Shown here: positions 49,787-58,088 of the stretch, piece after piece | Layout: every line of letters starts with the position of its first letter | How positions within the stretch are numbered: the stretch's first letter is position 1 | Origin: Anoxynatronum sp033549305 | GTDB taxonomy: Bacteria; Bacillota; Clostridia; Peptostreptococcales; Tindalliaceae | Assembly (NCBI GenBank): GCA_033549305.1 | Contig: JAWSUV010000002.1 | Span: 1-60,806 of the forward strand | DNA: 60,806 bases | Reading direction: 5' to 3' | Translations under genes and position numbers: made by a program | The notes under the pieces: model-generated | The model's input: only the letters and a program-made list of their open reading frames with translations | Told to the model about the DNA's origin: nothing | Database searches by the model: none

Positions 49787-50305
49787 ATGGATCAATCGAT
49801 TAACGCCAGAGCGATCATTCTGGCCGCTTCCGCCATCGGGGTTGGATTCGCCATGATTGCAGGGATCGGCCCCGGAATCGGGCAGGGCTATGCAGCCGGA
49901 AAAGGCGCCGAAGCTGTCAGCATGAATCCCAAAACCGGTAAACAGGTGACCATGATCATGCTTCTGGGCGCCGCCGTGGCGGAAACATCCGGAATTCTGG
50001 CACTCGTTATCGCACTGATTATGCTGTATGCCAATCCACTTGTCGGGTTAACCACCGGTACCGTTGTGGTAGCTGCCTCCGCTGTTGGAGCGGGTTTAGC
50101 CATGATTGCCGGTATGGGACCTGGCATTGGACAAGGGTACGCAGCAGGTAAAGGAGCCGAAACAGTGGGCAAACGTCCTGCGCTGCAGGGTCCCATTATC
50201 CGCACCATGTTTCTTGGACAGGCAGTGGCTCAAACCACTGGCATCTACGCCCTGATCATCGCATTAGTACTGCTCTTTGCTAATCCGCTGATCAGATTGC
50301 TCTAA
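49787..50305 (+). CDS. atpE1: ATP synthase subunit c, duplicated four-helix form
   Basis: The 172-residue protein contains two complete c-subunit hairpins fused head to tail. Hairpin 1 has Gln33 (GPGIGQG) and the ion-binding Glu66-Thr67 (AVAETSG). Hairpin 2 keeps Gln116 (GPGIGQG) but has Gln149 in place of the Glu (AVAQTTG), so it cannot bind an ion in the normal way. The result is one ion site for four helices, the V-type-like arrangement known from the Na+ F-ATP synthase of Acetobacterium woodii. A normal c subunit follows. AAGGAGG precedes the ATG. Confidence 0.93.
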   Translation: MDQSINARAIILAASAIGVGFAMIAGIGPGIGQGYAAGKGAEAVSMNPKTGKQVTMIMLLGAAVAETSGILALVIALIMLYANPLVGLTTGTVVVAASAVGAGLAMIAGMGPGIGQGYAAGKGAETVGKRPALQGPIIRTMFLGQAVAQTTGIYALIIALVLLFANPLIRLL

Positions 50306-50384
50306 CAGATATCTTTCAAATGAGTCAATGTTATTCATACGCTTCAACTGAAAAAATCACATGAATGTGAAGGAGGAAATGGAT

Positions 50385-50651
50385 ATGGAACCAATCACAG
50401 GAAGAGCACTTATTTTAGCAGCTTCCGCCATTGGCGCAGGACTGTCAATGATCGCAGGGATCGGACCTGGAATCGGGCAGGGGTATGCTGCCGGAAAAGG
50501 GGCAGAAGGAGTAGGGAGACAACCTGAAGCGCAGGGAGACATTGTCCGCACAATGCTGCTGGGTGCCGCTGTTGCTGAAACCACTGGTATTTACGGACTT
50601 ATCATTGCTTTGATTCTGCTGTTTGCTAACCCGCTGGTAGGTATGCTTTAG
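50385..50651 (+). CDS. atpE2: ATP synthase subunit c, two-helix Na+-type
   Basis: The 88-residue hairpin has Gln32 (GPGIGQG) and Glu65-Thr66 (AVAETTG), the residues that hold Na+ in c rings. It is closely similar to each half of the upstream duplicated subunit. The start is the second of two nearby ATGs, because AGGAGG is 8 bases before it but only 2 before the first. The 79-bp gap to atpE1 has its own binding site, so the two forms can be made in different amounts and mixed into one rotor. Confidence 0.93.
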   Translation: MEPITGRALILAASAIGAGLSMIAGIGPGIGQGYAAGKGAEGVGRQPEAQGDIVRTMLLGAAVAETTGIYGLIIALILLFANPLVGML

Positions 50652-50707
50652 GTAGAATCACATCAGCGGAATCAGACTGAGTGATTTTCCGGAAAGGAGG
50701 CAACACG

Positions 50708-51214
50708 ATGCAGCAAGGACTGGTTGAACCAGGCTGGACCTTCTTTTTTCAGATTGTCAATACCATTATCATTGTCCTGTTGATGCGCCGGTTTCTCTTC
50801 AAACCCGTGACAGAGTTTATGGAGAAGCGGACCCAGGGCATCGAAGACCAGCTCGCTGGTGCCCAGGCCCGGGAAGACGAAGCCCTGATCCTGAAAGCCC
50901 AGTATGAAGAAAAACTATCGGGCATCAAAGAAGAACGAAACGAAATGCTGAAGGAAGCAATCCGACGGGGCGAAGAACGGGGCGAAGTCCTGATACAGGA
51001 AGCCCGGGAGGAAATACGCAAGATGGAAGAACGTTCACGCATCGATTTGGAACGGGAAAAGATAAAAGCGATCCATGACTTTAAGAATCAGATTTCAGAA
51101 CTGGCGGTATTGGCAGCTGCCCGCATCATGAAAGAAGAACTGGATCCCAAGCGGCATGAAGCGATGATCCAGGAATTTATTGAAGAGGTAGGGCGGGATC
51201 AATGGCAGCATTAA
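50708..51214 (+). CDS. atpF: ATP synthase F0 subunit b
   Basis: The 168-residue subunit b has one N-terminal helix (FFFQIVNTIIIVLLMRRFLF) and a long charged coiled coil making the peripheral stalk. Start ATG with AAAGGAGG upstream; the frame extends 9 codons further without a binding site. It overlaps atpH by 13 bases. Confidence 0.93.
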   Translation: MQQGLVEPGWTFFFQIVNTIIIVLLMRRFLFKPVTEFMEKRTQGIEDQLAGAQAREDEALILKAQYEEKLSGIKEERNEMLKEAIRRGEERGEVLIQEAREEIRKMEERSRIDLEREKIKAIHDFKNQISELAVLAAARIMKEELDPKRHEAMIQEFIEEVGRDQWQH

Positions 51215-51750
51215 TCGCGAAGCGTTACGCGACTGCCCTTTTCCAGGCGGTACAGGAATCGGAAACTACCGATGCTGCCACTGTGCTGCAGGAACTGCAA
51301 GGTGTTTATCAAGCCATGCTGGAATCGCCGGATTTTGATCACTTTTTCTCGTCGCCGGTCATTGGCGACACGGAGAAGAAACAGTTCATTAATGAAATGC
51401 TAAGAGACAAAATGAGTCTGGAAGTGATTCACTTTCTTCTGATTCTTGTGGATAAGGGGCGGGAAAGCTTCTTTCGTGACATGGTTGACATCTACCAGCA
51501 ACTGACAGAAACGTTGCAGAACCGTATGAAAGCCGTTGCTGTCACCGCAGTACCGATGAGTGAAGAGTCCCGGATGCGGATGATGGAAACCTTAGGCACG
51601 ATCACCGGCATGGAAGTGACACTTGAAAACCAGGTGGATGAAACTATTGTGGGCGGTGCGATTGTCCGTATGGGCGACCGTGTCATTGACGGTTCCATTC
51701 GAAACCGGCTCAGCCTTCTAAAAGAAGAACTGATGCAAATGATCGTATAA
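51202..51750 (+). CDS. atpH: ATP synthase F1 subunit delta
   Basis: The 182-residue delta subunit (OSCP) has the helical N-terminal domain (AALIAKRYATALFQAV) and the C-terminal VDETIVGGAIVRMGDRVIDGSI segment that clamps F1 to the b subunits. Normal length. The start lies inside the end of atpF, so translation is coupled. Confidence 0.93.
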   Translation: MAALIAKRYATALFQAVQESETTDAATVLQELQGVYQAMLESPDFDHFFSSPVIGDTEKKQFINEMLRDKMSLEVIHFLLILVDKGRESFFRDMVDIYQQLTETLQNRMKAVAVTAVPMSEESRMRMMETLGTITGMEVTLENQVDETIVGGAIVRMGDRVIDGSIRNRLSLLKEELMQMIV

Positions 51751-51770
51751 AGTGAGGGGTGACAAATGCG

Positions 51771-53288
51771 ATGAATCTCAGACCTGAAGAAATTTGTTCC
51801 GTGATTAAGGAACAGATCAAACGATATGAAAATCAGCTGGATTACCAGGAAGTCGGTACAGTCATCCAGGTAGGTGATGGAATTGCCCGGATTCACGGCC
51901 TGGAGAAGTGCATGGCAGGCGAATTGCTGGTCTTTCCTGGAGACGTGTACGGCATGACCCTGAATCTGGAGGAAGACAATGTGGGTTGTGTGCTCATGGG
52001 ATCCGACCAGTTCATTAAAGAAGGTGATATGGTCAAACGTACCGGTAAAATCGTTGAAGTGCCGGTAGGAGAAGCGCTGTTGGGCCGTGTGGTGAATGCA
52101 TTGGGACAACCCGTTGACGGCAAGGGGCCTGTCCAGACAGACAGCTTCCGGGTAGTGGAACGTGTAGCACCCGGTATTATTGCCCGTAAATCGGTGCATG
52201 AACCACTGCAAACCGGGATCAAGGCTATTGACTCCATGATTCCCATCGGACGTGGTCAGCGGGAGTTAATCATAGGTGACCGCCAGACTGGAAAAACAGC
52301 GATTGCGGTGGACACCATCATCAACCAGAAAGACACTGATGTGATCTGCATTTATGTGGCCATCGGCCAAAAAAATTCCACTGTCGCTCAGATTCAGGAC
52401 ATCTTGAACCGTCATGGCGCCATGGATTACACGATTATCGTTGCTGCGTCTGCAAGCGAACTGGCCCCGCTGCAATTTATTGCCCCCTATGCCGGCTGTG
52501 CCATGGGGGAAGAATTTATGGAGCAGGGAAAGCATGTACTGCTCATTTATGATGATCTGTCCAAACATGCAGTAGCCTACCGTGCCATGTCTCTGCTGCT
52601 TAGGCGCCCGCCGGGACGCGAAGCATATCCGGGGGATGTGTTCTATTTACATAGCCGCCTGCTGGAGCGTGCTGCAAAGCTCAGTGATGATAGGGGAGCC
52701 GGTTCTTTAACCGCGCTGCCGATCATAGAAACACAGGCCGGAGATGTTTCCGCCTATATTCCGACCAACGTTATTTCCATCACCGACGGCCAGATATTTC
52801 TGGAATCAGAGCTCTTTTACTCTGGTGTGCGCCCGGCGGTTAATCCGGGGATTTCCGTCTCGCGTGTTGGGGGGAATGCCCAGATTAAAGCCATGAAAAA
52901 AGTGGCAGGAAAGCTGCGTCTTGAACTGGCACAGTTTAGAGAATTGGCGGCTTTCGCCCAGTTTGGTTCTGAGCTGGACATAGAAACGCAGGAGCGACTG
53001 GCCCAGGGGGAACGAATTCTTGAAATCCTGAAACAGCCTCAATACCAACCTGTGCCAGTGGAAGAACAGGTCATGATTATTTATGCCGTCTCCAATAAAT
53101 TCCTGGCAGACATTGAAGTCTCAGACATTAAAGAATTCGAAGCCGGCCTGATGGAGTTTATGCGAGATCATTATGCGGAAGTGGGAACTGCCATTCGGGA
53201 AAAAGGTGTTTTGGACGAGGCAGTCGAAGAGACCCTGAAAAAGGCCATCGAAGAGTTCAGGACAGATTTCCTGAAAGACAGGGAGTAA
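51771..53288 (+). CDS. atpA: ATP synthase F1 subunit alpha
   Basis: The 505-residue non-catalytic nucleotide-binding subunit has Walker A GDRQTGKTAI and the PAVNPGISVSRVGG segment. The start ATG (MNLRPEEI) is chosen for its standard N terminus; a GTG four codons upstream lies directly against the GAGGGG binding site. Cytoplasmic F1 hexamer with atpD. Confidence 0.96.
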   Translation: MNLRPEEICSVIKEQIKRYENQLDYQEVGTVIQVGDGIARIHGLEKCMAGELLVFPGDVYGMTLNLEEDNVGCVLMGSDQFIKEGDMVKRTGKIVEVPVGEALLGRVVNALGQPVDGKGPVQTDSFRVVERVAPGIIARKSVHEPLQTGIKAIDSMIPIGRGQRELIIGDRQTGKTAIAVDTIINQKDTDVICIYVAIGQKNSTVAQIQDILNRHGAMDYTIIVAASASELAPLQFIAPYAGCAMGEEFMEQGKHVLLIYDDLSKHAVAYRAMSLLLRRPPGREAYPGDVFYLHSRLLERAAKLSDDRGAGSLTALPIIETQAGDVSAYIPTNVISITDGQIFLESELFYSGVRPAVNPGISVSRVGGNAQIKAMKKVAGKLRLELAQFRELAAFAQFGSELDIETQERLAQGERILEILKQPQYQPVPVEEQVMIIYAVSNKFLADIEVSDIKEFEAGLMEFMRDHYAEVGTAIREKGVLDEAVEETLKKAIEEFRTDFLKDRE

Positions 53289-53332
53289 TCTGCGTATGAC
53301 CGGATGGCGAAATACTGTCAGGAGGTGATCCA

Positions 53333-54253
53333 TTGGCCGGATTAGGGATGCGGGACATAAAACGCCGCATAAAGAGTGTTAAAAATACCAAGCAGATTAC
53401 CAAGGCCATGGAAATGGTGGCCTCGGCAAAACTGCGTAAAACCCGCGTCCGCCTGGAAGAATCACGCCCCTTTACCAGGGCGTGGAAACAGGCAGTGCTG
53501 GGTTTTTTGGGAGAACTGCAGGGAACAATACACCCTCTGGTGACTCCACGGGAAACCATTGAAAAAACAGGGTATATTGTCATCGCCGGCAACAGGGGGT
53601 TGTGTGGCGGTTACAATACCAATATTTTCAAAAAAGCCTGGGAGCATATGCAGGACAAAAAAGCATCCTGTGTAGTGGCTGTTGGCCAGAAAAGCCGGGA
53701 ATTCTTCAGCCGACGCGACATTGAAATCCCGCGGGAATATCTGGATCTGACTGAACTGCCAGATTTGATTGATGCCCAGGATATCCGCCGCTTTTGCCTG
53801 GATAAGTACCTGGAAGGTGACGTGGACGAGATGTTCCTGGTATACACTCATTTCGAAAGCACCATAAGCTATAAGCCCAAAGTACTGAAACTGGTGCCCA
53901 TGGACGAAGAAGCCCTGGATACTTGTTTTAAAAGCGATGAAAGACTGATGGCGGATCAGGAGAAACTGCTGAAGGCATCCAAGGCTGACAACTGGGAAGT
54001 TACCATTTATGAGCCTTCCGCTATCGAAGTACTGGACCGAGTGGTTCCCAGTTACCTGGACAGCATGATTTACGGCGGTTTGCTGGAATCGGCTGTTAGC
54101 GAGCAGGCAGCCCGTCGTGTGGCAATGGAAAATGCGACGAACAATGCAGAGGATATGATTGACAGATTACAGCTGCAATACAACCGGGCTCGTCAGGCAG
54201 CGATTACGCAGGAAATAGCCGAAATTGTCGGCGGCGCGGAAGCACTGAAGTAA
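53333..54253 (+). CDS. atpG: ATP synthase F1 subunit gamma
   Basis: The 306-residue central-stalk subunit begins AGLGMRDIKRRIKSVKNTKQ read in parts and ends RQAAITQEIAEIVGGAEAL, the two helices that form the rotor shaft. The start is a TTG with AGGAGGTGATCC 5 bases upstream; the next ATG is five codons in and would remove the conserved N terminus. Confidence 0.95.
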   Translation: MAGLGMRDIKRRIKSVKNTKQITKAMEMVASAKLRKTRVRLEESRPFTRAWKQAVLGFLGELQGTIHPLVTPRETIEKTGYIVIAGNRGLCGGYNTNIFKKAWEHMQDKKASCVVAVGQKSREFFSRRDIEIPREYLDLTELPDLIDAQDIRRFCLDKYLEGDVDEMFLVYTHFESTISYKPKVLKLVPMDEEALDTCFKSDERLMADQEKLLKASKADNWEVTIYEPSAIEVLDRVVPSYLDSMIYGGLLESAVSEQAARRVAMENATNNAEDMIDRLQLQYNRARQAAITQEIAEIVGGAEALK

Positions 54254-54290
54254 AAGGCGTTCGCGCGGACAAGCAAAAGGAGGGGAAGCA

Positions 54291-55688
54291 ATGCCGAAAG
54301 GAAACATCGGAAAAATAGCACAGATCATTGGCCCGGTGCTGGATATCAAATTTGAAAGTGAACAGCTGCCGGAGTTGCTCAGTGCTATTGAAATTTATAA
54401 AGATGAAGAAAAAATCATTGCAGAAGTTGCCCAGCACCTGGGAGACGACACCGTGCGCTGTGTTGCTATGAGCTCAACCGACGGGTTGGTGCGAGGCATG
54501 GATGCCACAGGCACTGGTGACCCGATCATCGTACCAGTTGGCAAATCAACTTTAGGTCGAATCATGAATGTTCTGGGAGAACCGGTAGATGAAAAGGGAG
54601 CCATTGAATCCGACCATTACTTACCCATTCACCGGACATCACCCAGCTTTGAAGAGCAGGAAACTTCGACGGAAATTCTGGAGACCGGGATTAAAGTGGT
54701 TGATCTCATTGCTCCTTATTCCAAGGGTGGTAAGATCGGTCTCTTCGGAGGTGCGGGCGTAGGAAAAACCGTGATCATCATGGAACTGATCAACAACATT
54801 GCCAAAGAGCATGGAGGCTTGTCAGTTTTTGCCGGCGTGGGAGAACGGACACGTGAAGGAAATGACCTATATTATGAAATGATTGAATCAGGCGTTATTG
54901 ATAAAACGACGCTGGTGTACGGCCAAATGAATGAACCGCCGGGCGCCCGTATGCGGGTTGGGCTCACTGGCCTGACCATGGCGGAATACTTTCGGGATGA
55001 AGAAGGCCAGGATGTGCTTCTCTTTATCGACAACATCTTTCGTTTTACCCAGGCGGGTTCTGAAGTGTCAGCCTTGCTGGGCCGGATGCCCAGCGCCGTT
55101 GGCTATCAGCCTACACTGGCGACAGAGATGGGTGTGCTGCAGGAACGGATCACCTCCACCAAAAAAGGCTCGATCACTTCGGTTCAAGCGGTTTATGTGC
55201 CGGCAGATGACCTGACTGACCCGGCTCCGGCCACTACCTTTGCCCATCTGGATGCCACCACCGTTTTATCGCGTCAGATCTCAGAACTTGGCATTTACCC
55301 GGCAGTGGATCCACTGGACTCCAGCTCCCGGATTCTGGATCCTGCTGTTGTAGGCCAGGAACACTATGATGTGGCCCGCGGTGTTGAGTCAGTGCTCCAG
55401 CGCTATCGCGAACTCCAGGATATTATTGCCATTTTGGGAATGGATGAATTGTCAGAGGAAGATAAAATCATTGTTGCCCGTGCCCGAAAAGTGCAGCGGT
55501 TCCTGTCGCAGCCGTTTTTTGTGGCAGAGCAGTTCACTGGAATGCCAGGTAAATATGTTCCGCTGAAAGACACCATCCGCGGGTTTAAGGAAATACTGGA
55601 AGGACAGCATGATGATCTTCCCGAAGGTGCCTTCCTTTTCGCGGGAACCATCGAAGAAGTGCGAGAAAAAGCGAAAGCTGGAAAGTAG
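54291..55688 (+). CDS. atpD: ATP synthase F1 subunit beta
   Basis: The 465-residue catalytic subunit has Walker A GGAGVGKT, the catalytic Glu in GERTREGNDLY, Walker B LLFIDNIFRF and the DELSEEDK motif (DELSEED) of the C-terminal domain. AAGGAGGGG lies before the ATG. It is followed by atpC after 9 bp. Confidence 0.97.
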   Translation: MPKGNIGKIAQIIGPVLDIKFESEQLPELLSAIEIYKDEEKIIAEVAQHLGDDTVRCVAMSSTDGLVRGMDATGTGDPIIVPVGKSTLGRIMNVLGEPVDEKGAIESDHYLPIHRTSPSFEEQETSTEILETGIKVVDLIAPYSKGGKIGLFGGAGVGKTVIIMELINNIAKEHGGLSVFAGVGERTREGNDLYYEMIESGVIDKTTLVYGQMNEPPGARMRVGLTGLTMAEYFRDEEGQDVLLFIDNIFRFTQAGSEVSALLGRMPSAVGYQPTLATEMGVLQERITSTKKGSITSVQAVYVPADDLTDPAPATTFAHLDATTVLSRQISELGIYPAVDPLDSSSRILDPAVVGQEHYDVARGVESVLQRYRELQDIIAILGMDELSEEDKIIVARARKVQRFLSQPFFVAEQFTGMPGKYVPLKDTIRGFKEILEGQHDDLPEGAFLFAGTIEEVREKAKAGK

Positions 55689-55697
55689 GTGACTCCT

Positions 55698-56108
55698 GTG
55701 GCAGACAAACTGCATTTGGAAATCGTCGCGCCGGACCGCATATTTCTTGATGAAACAGTGGATTCAGTAGTGGTGCGCACCGCCTCCGGCGATGTCGGCC
55801 TGATGAACGATCACATCCCCATGGTGGCACCGGTGACGGTGGGCCGCATCAAAATTATTCAGGATGGCAAGGTGAGGGAAGCAGCCTGTGCCGATGGTGT
55901 TGTGAAGATCCGGGGAGACCATGCCCTGGTCATTACTGAAGCAGTGGAATGGATTGAGGAAATCGACATTGAGCGTGCGCGCAAAGCCAGGGAGCGTGCA
56001 GAACAGCGACTGAAGGCTAAATCTGACGAAGTAGATCTTGATCGGGCTAAAGCGGCTCTCACCAAAGCGCTCAATCGAATCAGGCAGGCTGAGCAGCAAC
56101 ACAAATAG
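55698..56108 (+). CDS. atpC: ATP synthase F1 subunit epsilon
   Basis: The 136-residue subunit has the N-terminal beta barrel (LHLEIVAPDRIFLDETVDSVVV in parts, GDVGLMNDHIPMVAPV) and the C-terminal two-helix arm rich in Ala/Arg. Start is GTG with GTAGGTGA upstream; another GTG three codons earlier abuts the atpD stop. It closes the atp operon, ending just before a strong terminator. Confidence 0.94.
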   Translation: MADKLHLEIVAPDRIFLDETVDSVVVRTASGDVGLMNDHIPMVAPVTVGRIKIIQDGKVREAACADGVVKIRGDHALVITEAVEWIEEIDIERARKARERAEQRLKAKSDEVDLDRAKAALTKALNRIRQAEQQHK

Positions 56109-56130
56109 TTCTGGTGATGAGTGCTGAATT

Positions 56131-56170
56131 CAAAACGAGCCAGGGAGACGAATCCTCATGGCTCGTTTTG
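56131..56170 (+). terminator. atp operon terminator
   Basis: CAAAACGAGCCA pairs with TGGCTCGTTTTG around a 14-base loop, ending in TTTT. Confidence 0.85.
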
Positions 56171-56205
56171 ATTGACGCATTCTGGATGATGCCAGAGGAT
56201 ATTTC

Positions 56206-56234
56206 TTGCGTCAAGGGAAGGGTTTCGGTATAAT
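56206..56234 (+). promoter_or_regulatory. Promoter of the NusG-domain-II gene
   Basis: TTGCGT (56206-56211), a 17-bp spacer and TATAAT (56229-56234). Confidence 0.75.
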
Positions 56235-56361
56235 CAGAAGGTAACTGACATCACTGTTTCATATTGATCAAGGATGACAATGGTTACAGGATATAAAAAG
56301 CGGCATTTGCGCTGCTGGACGGATTCAGAAGCGTTATGCTTTCGAAAGGAACGGCTGATCA

Positions 56362-56799
56362 ATGCTGAAACGTTTTCACCCCATGAAAGTGGGGGACTTT
56401 ATTCTGGTTATCCTGGTCGCCTTGGTGAGCCTGGGGGCTCTTTTTGCGATACCTCTTCTGTTGGGAGAAGCACCGGGAAACGGGAAAATCATTGTGGTCA
56501 GCATGGACGGTCAGGAAATTCACCGGTTTCCCATGCCTGAATCCGATGAAATGGAAACGATTGATTTTCCATTGGAGGTTGGCGGCCGCGAGTATTCGGC
56601 TACCCTGGAAGTGTTAGACGGTGCGGTGCGTCTACGCCGATTACCGGATGAAATTTCTCCTCTGTCCATCCATGCCGACATGGGTTGGATCCGGGAACCG
56701 TACCAAATGATCGTCTCGTTACCCATTCGCCTTTACATCACAGTGAAATATGCTGAAGAGCAGGAGGGGCCGCCAGAGATTGACACACTGGTGTATTAA
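56362..56799 (+). CDS. NusG domain II-containing membrane-anchored protein
   Basis: The 145-residue protein has an N-terminal membrane helix (FILVILVALVSLGALFAIP) and an extracytoplasmic beta domain of the NusG-II type (KIIVVSMDGQEIHRFP at the start; IHADMGWIREPYQMIVSLP towards the end, but lacking the usual Cys of the related lipoproteins). Relatives occur near rnf or thiamine/heptaprenyl genes in Clostridia; their function is not established. AAAGGA lies before the ATG. It has its own promoter between the atp operon and mreB. Confidence 0.75.
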   Translation: MLKRFHPMKVGDFILVILVALVSLGALFAIPLLLGEAPGNGKIIVVSMDGQEIHRFPMPESDEMETIDFPLEVGGREYSATLEVLDGAVRLRRLPDEISPLSIHADMGWIREPYQMIVSLPIRLYITVKYAEEQEGPPEIDTLVY

Positions 56800-56835
56800 G
56801 GTATCCCCAGGAAAGAGACTTAATGGAAATGGGAA

Positions 56836-56864
56836 TTGTGACCTAACGGATAATCTGTTATACT
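56836..56864 (+). promoter_or_regulatory. Promoter of the mreB-family gene
   Basis: TTGTGA (56836-56841), a 17-bp spacer and TGT-TATACT (hexamer 56859-56864), an extended -10. Confidence 0.8.
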
Positions 56865-56927
56865 GGAAGTTGGTAATATTCGTCCGCAACAATCAGGACA
56901 TAAAAGAAAATAGAAGGTGGGAATTGT

Positions 56928-57953
56928 ATGTTTGGACTATCTCAAGATATCGGTATTGATCTGGGTACTGCCAGTGTACTCGTATTTGTTAAAGGAAAAG
57001 GCATTGTGCTTCAGGAACCCTCAGTGGTAGCCATTGACAAATACTCCAACCAGGTACTGGCAGTTGGCCGAGAAGCCCGGAGAATGCTGGGGCGAACACC
57101 AGGCAACATCGTAGCCATTCGACCCCTGAAAGATGGGGTTATTTCTGATTATGAGATTACAGAAAAAATGCTGAAATATTTCATTCAGAAAACGGTTGGC
57201 AAGAAATTATTTTTTAAGCCGAAGATCATTGTCTGTGTTCCCAGCGGGGTCACTGAAGTGGAAAAACGTGCAGTCATTGACGCTACCAACGAAGCCGGCG
57301 CCCGTACCACATATCTTATTGAGGAACCCATCGCGGCGGCTATTGGTGCAGGCCTTGATATCACACAGCCTGTGGGCCATATGATTGTAGACATTGGTGG
57401 GGGCACTACCGACGTGGCAGTTATCTCTCTTGGCGGGATTGTGGTGAGCAATTCCATTAAAACTGCCGGAGATAAGTTCGATGAAGCCATCATCCGATAT
57501 ATGCGTAAAACCCACAACATCATGATCGGGGAACGGACAGCGGAAGAACTCAAAATTAACATAGGTGGTGCAGTTAACCGAACCGAAAAAGTTTCCATGC
57601 ATGTCCGTGGCCGAAACCTGGTTTCCGGCCTTCCGGTAAACATCGAAATCACCAGCGAAGAGATGATGGACGCTCTGGAAGAGAACATTGCGTCAATTTC
57701 TGATACAATCCATTCCGTGCTGGAGCGCACTCCGCCGGAGATGGCTTCAGACATTGCCGATCAGGGGATCATCATGACCGGAGGCGGCGCCCTTCTTTAT
57801 GGATTGGACACCTACATTCAGACACGTATGGGTATTCCAGTCACTGTTGCTGATGATGCCATTAGCTGTGTGGCCAAGGGGACCGGCAAAGCGCTGAATT
57901 CCATTCATGTATTAGCCCAGGCCAGAGGGACCCAGCGACGCGGAGACAGGTAA
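56928..57953 (+). CDS. mbl: MreB/Mbl family actin-like cell-shape protein
   Basis: The 341-residue actin homologue polymerises under the membrane and directs elongation-zone wall synthesis. The phosphate-1 loop IGIDLGTASVLVFV, phosphate-2 MIVDIGGGTTDVAV and adenosine loop IIMTGGGALLYGLD are intact, and EEPIAAAIGAGL is the connecting helix. It is not next to mreC-mreD, which suggests the Mbl or MreBH branch rather than the main MreB. GAAGGTGG lies before the ATG. A good terminator follows. Confidence 0.88.
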   Translation: MFGLSQDIGIDLGTASVLVFVKGKGIVLQEPSVVAIDKYSNQVLAVGREARRMLGRTPGNIVAIRPLKDGVISDYEITEKMLKYFIQKTVGKKLFFKPKIIVCVPSGVTEVEKRAVIDATNEAGARTTYLIEEPIAAAIGAGLDITQPVGHMIVDIGGGTTDVAVISLGGIVVSNSIKTAGDKFDEAIIRYMRKTHNIMIGERTAEELKINIGGAVNRTEKVSMHVRGRNLVSGLPVNIEITSEEMMDALEENIASISDTIHSVLERTPPEMASDIADQGIIMTGGGALLYGLDTYIQTRMGIPVTVADDAISCVAKGTGKALNSIHVLAQARGTQRRGDR

Positions 57954-58000
57954 ACACGATTCAGAAAGTGTGCTACTGATAGCCATCATGTGTGAACCCG

Positions 58001-58028
58001 CCGCCATTCGATTGATGGCGGTTTTTTT
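58001..58028 (+). terminator. Terminator after the mreB-family gene
   Basis: CCGCCAT and ATGGCGG form a 7-bp stem with a 7-base loop followed by seven T. Confidence 0.9.
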
Positions 58029-58088
58029 GCGTAGAGATTGGTTTCCTGTGGTAGAATAACAAATAAGATCAGACAGGAGGGAGTAATC

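Noticed and set aside
49787..50305. atpE1 as an assembly artefact joining two tandem c genes
   Set aside because: The two halves differ at many positions and the linker is in frame without a stop, start or binding site; the fused form with one lost Glu matches a known natural arrangement.
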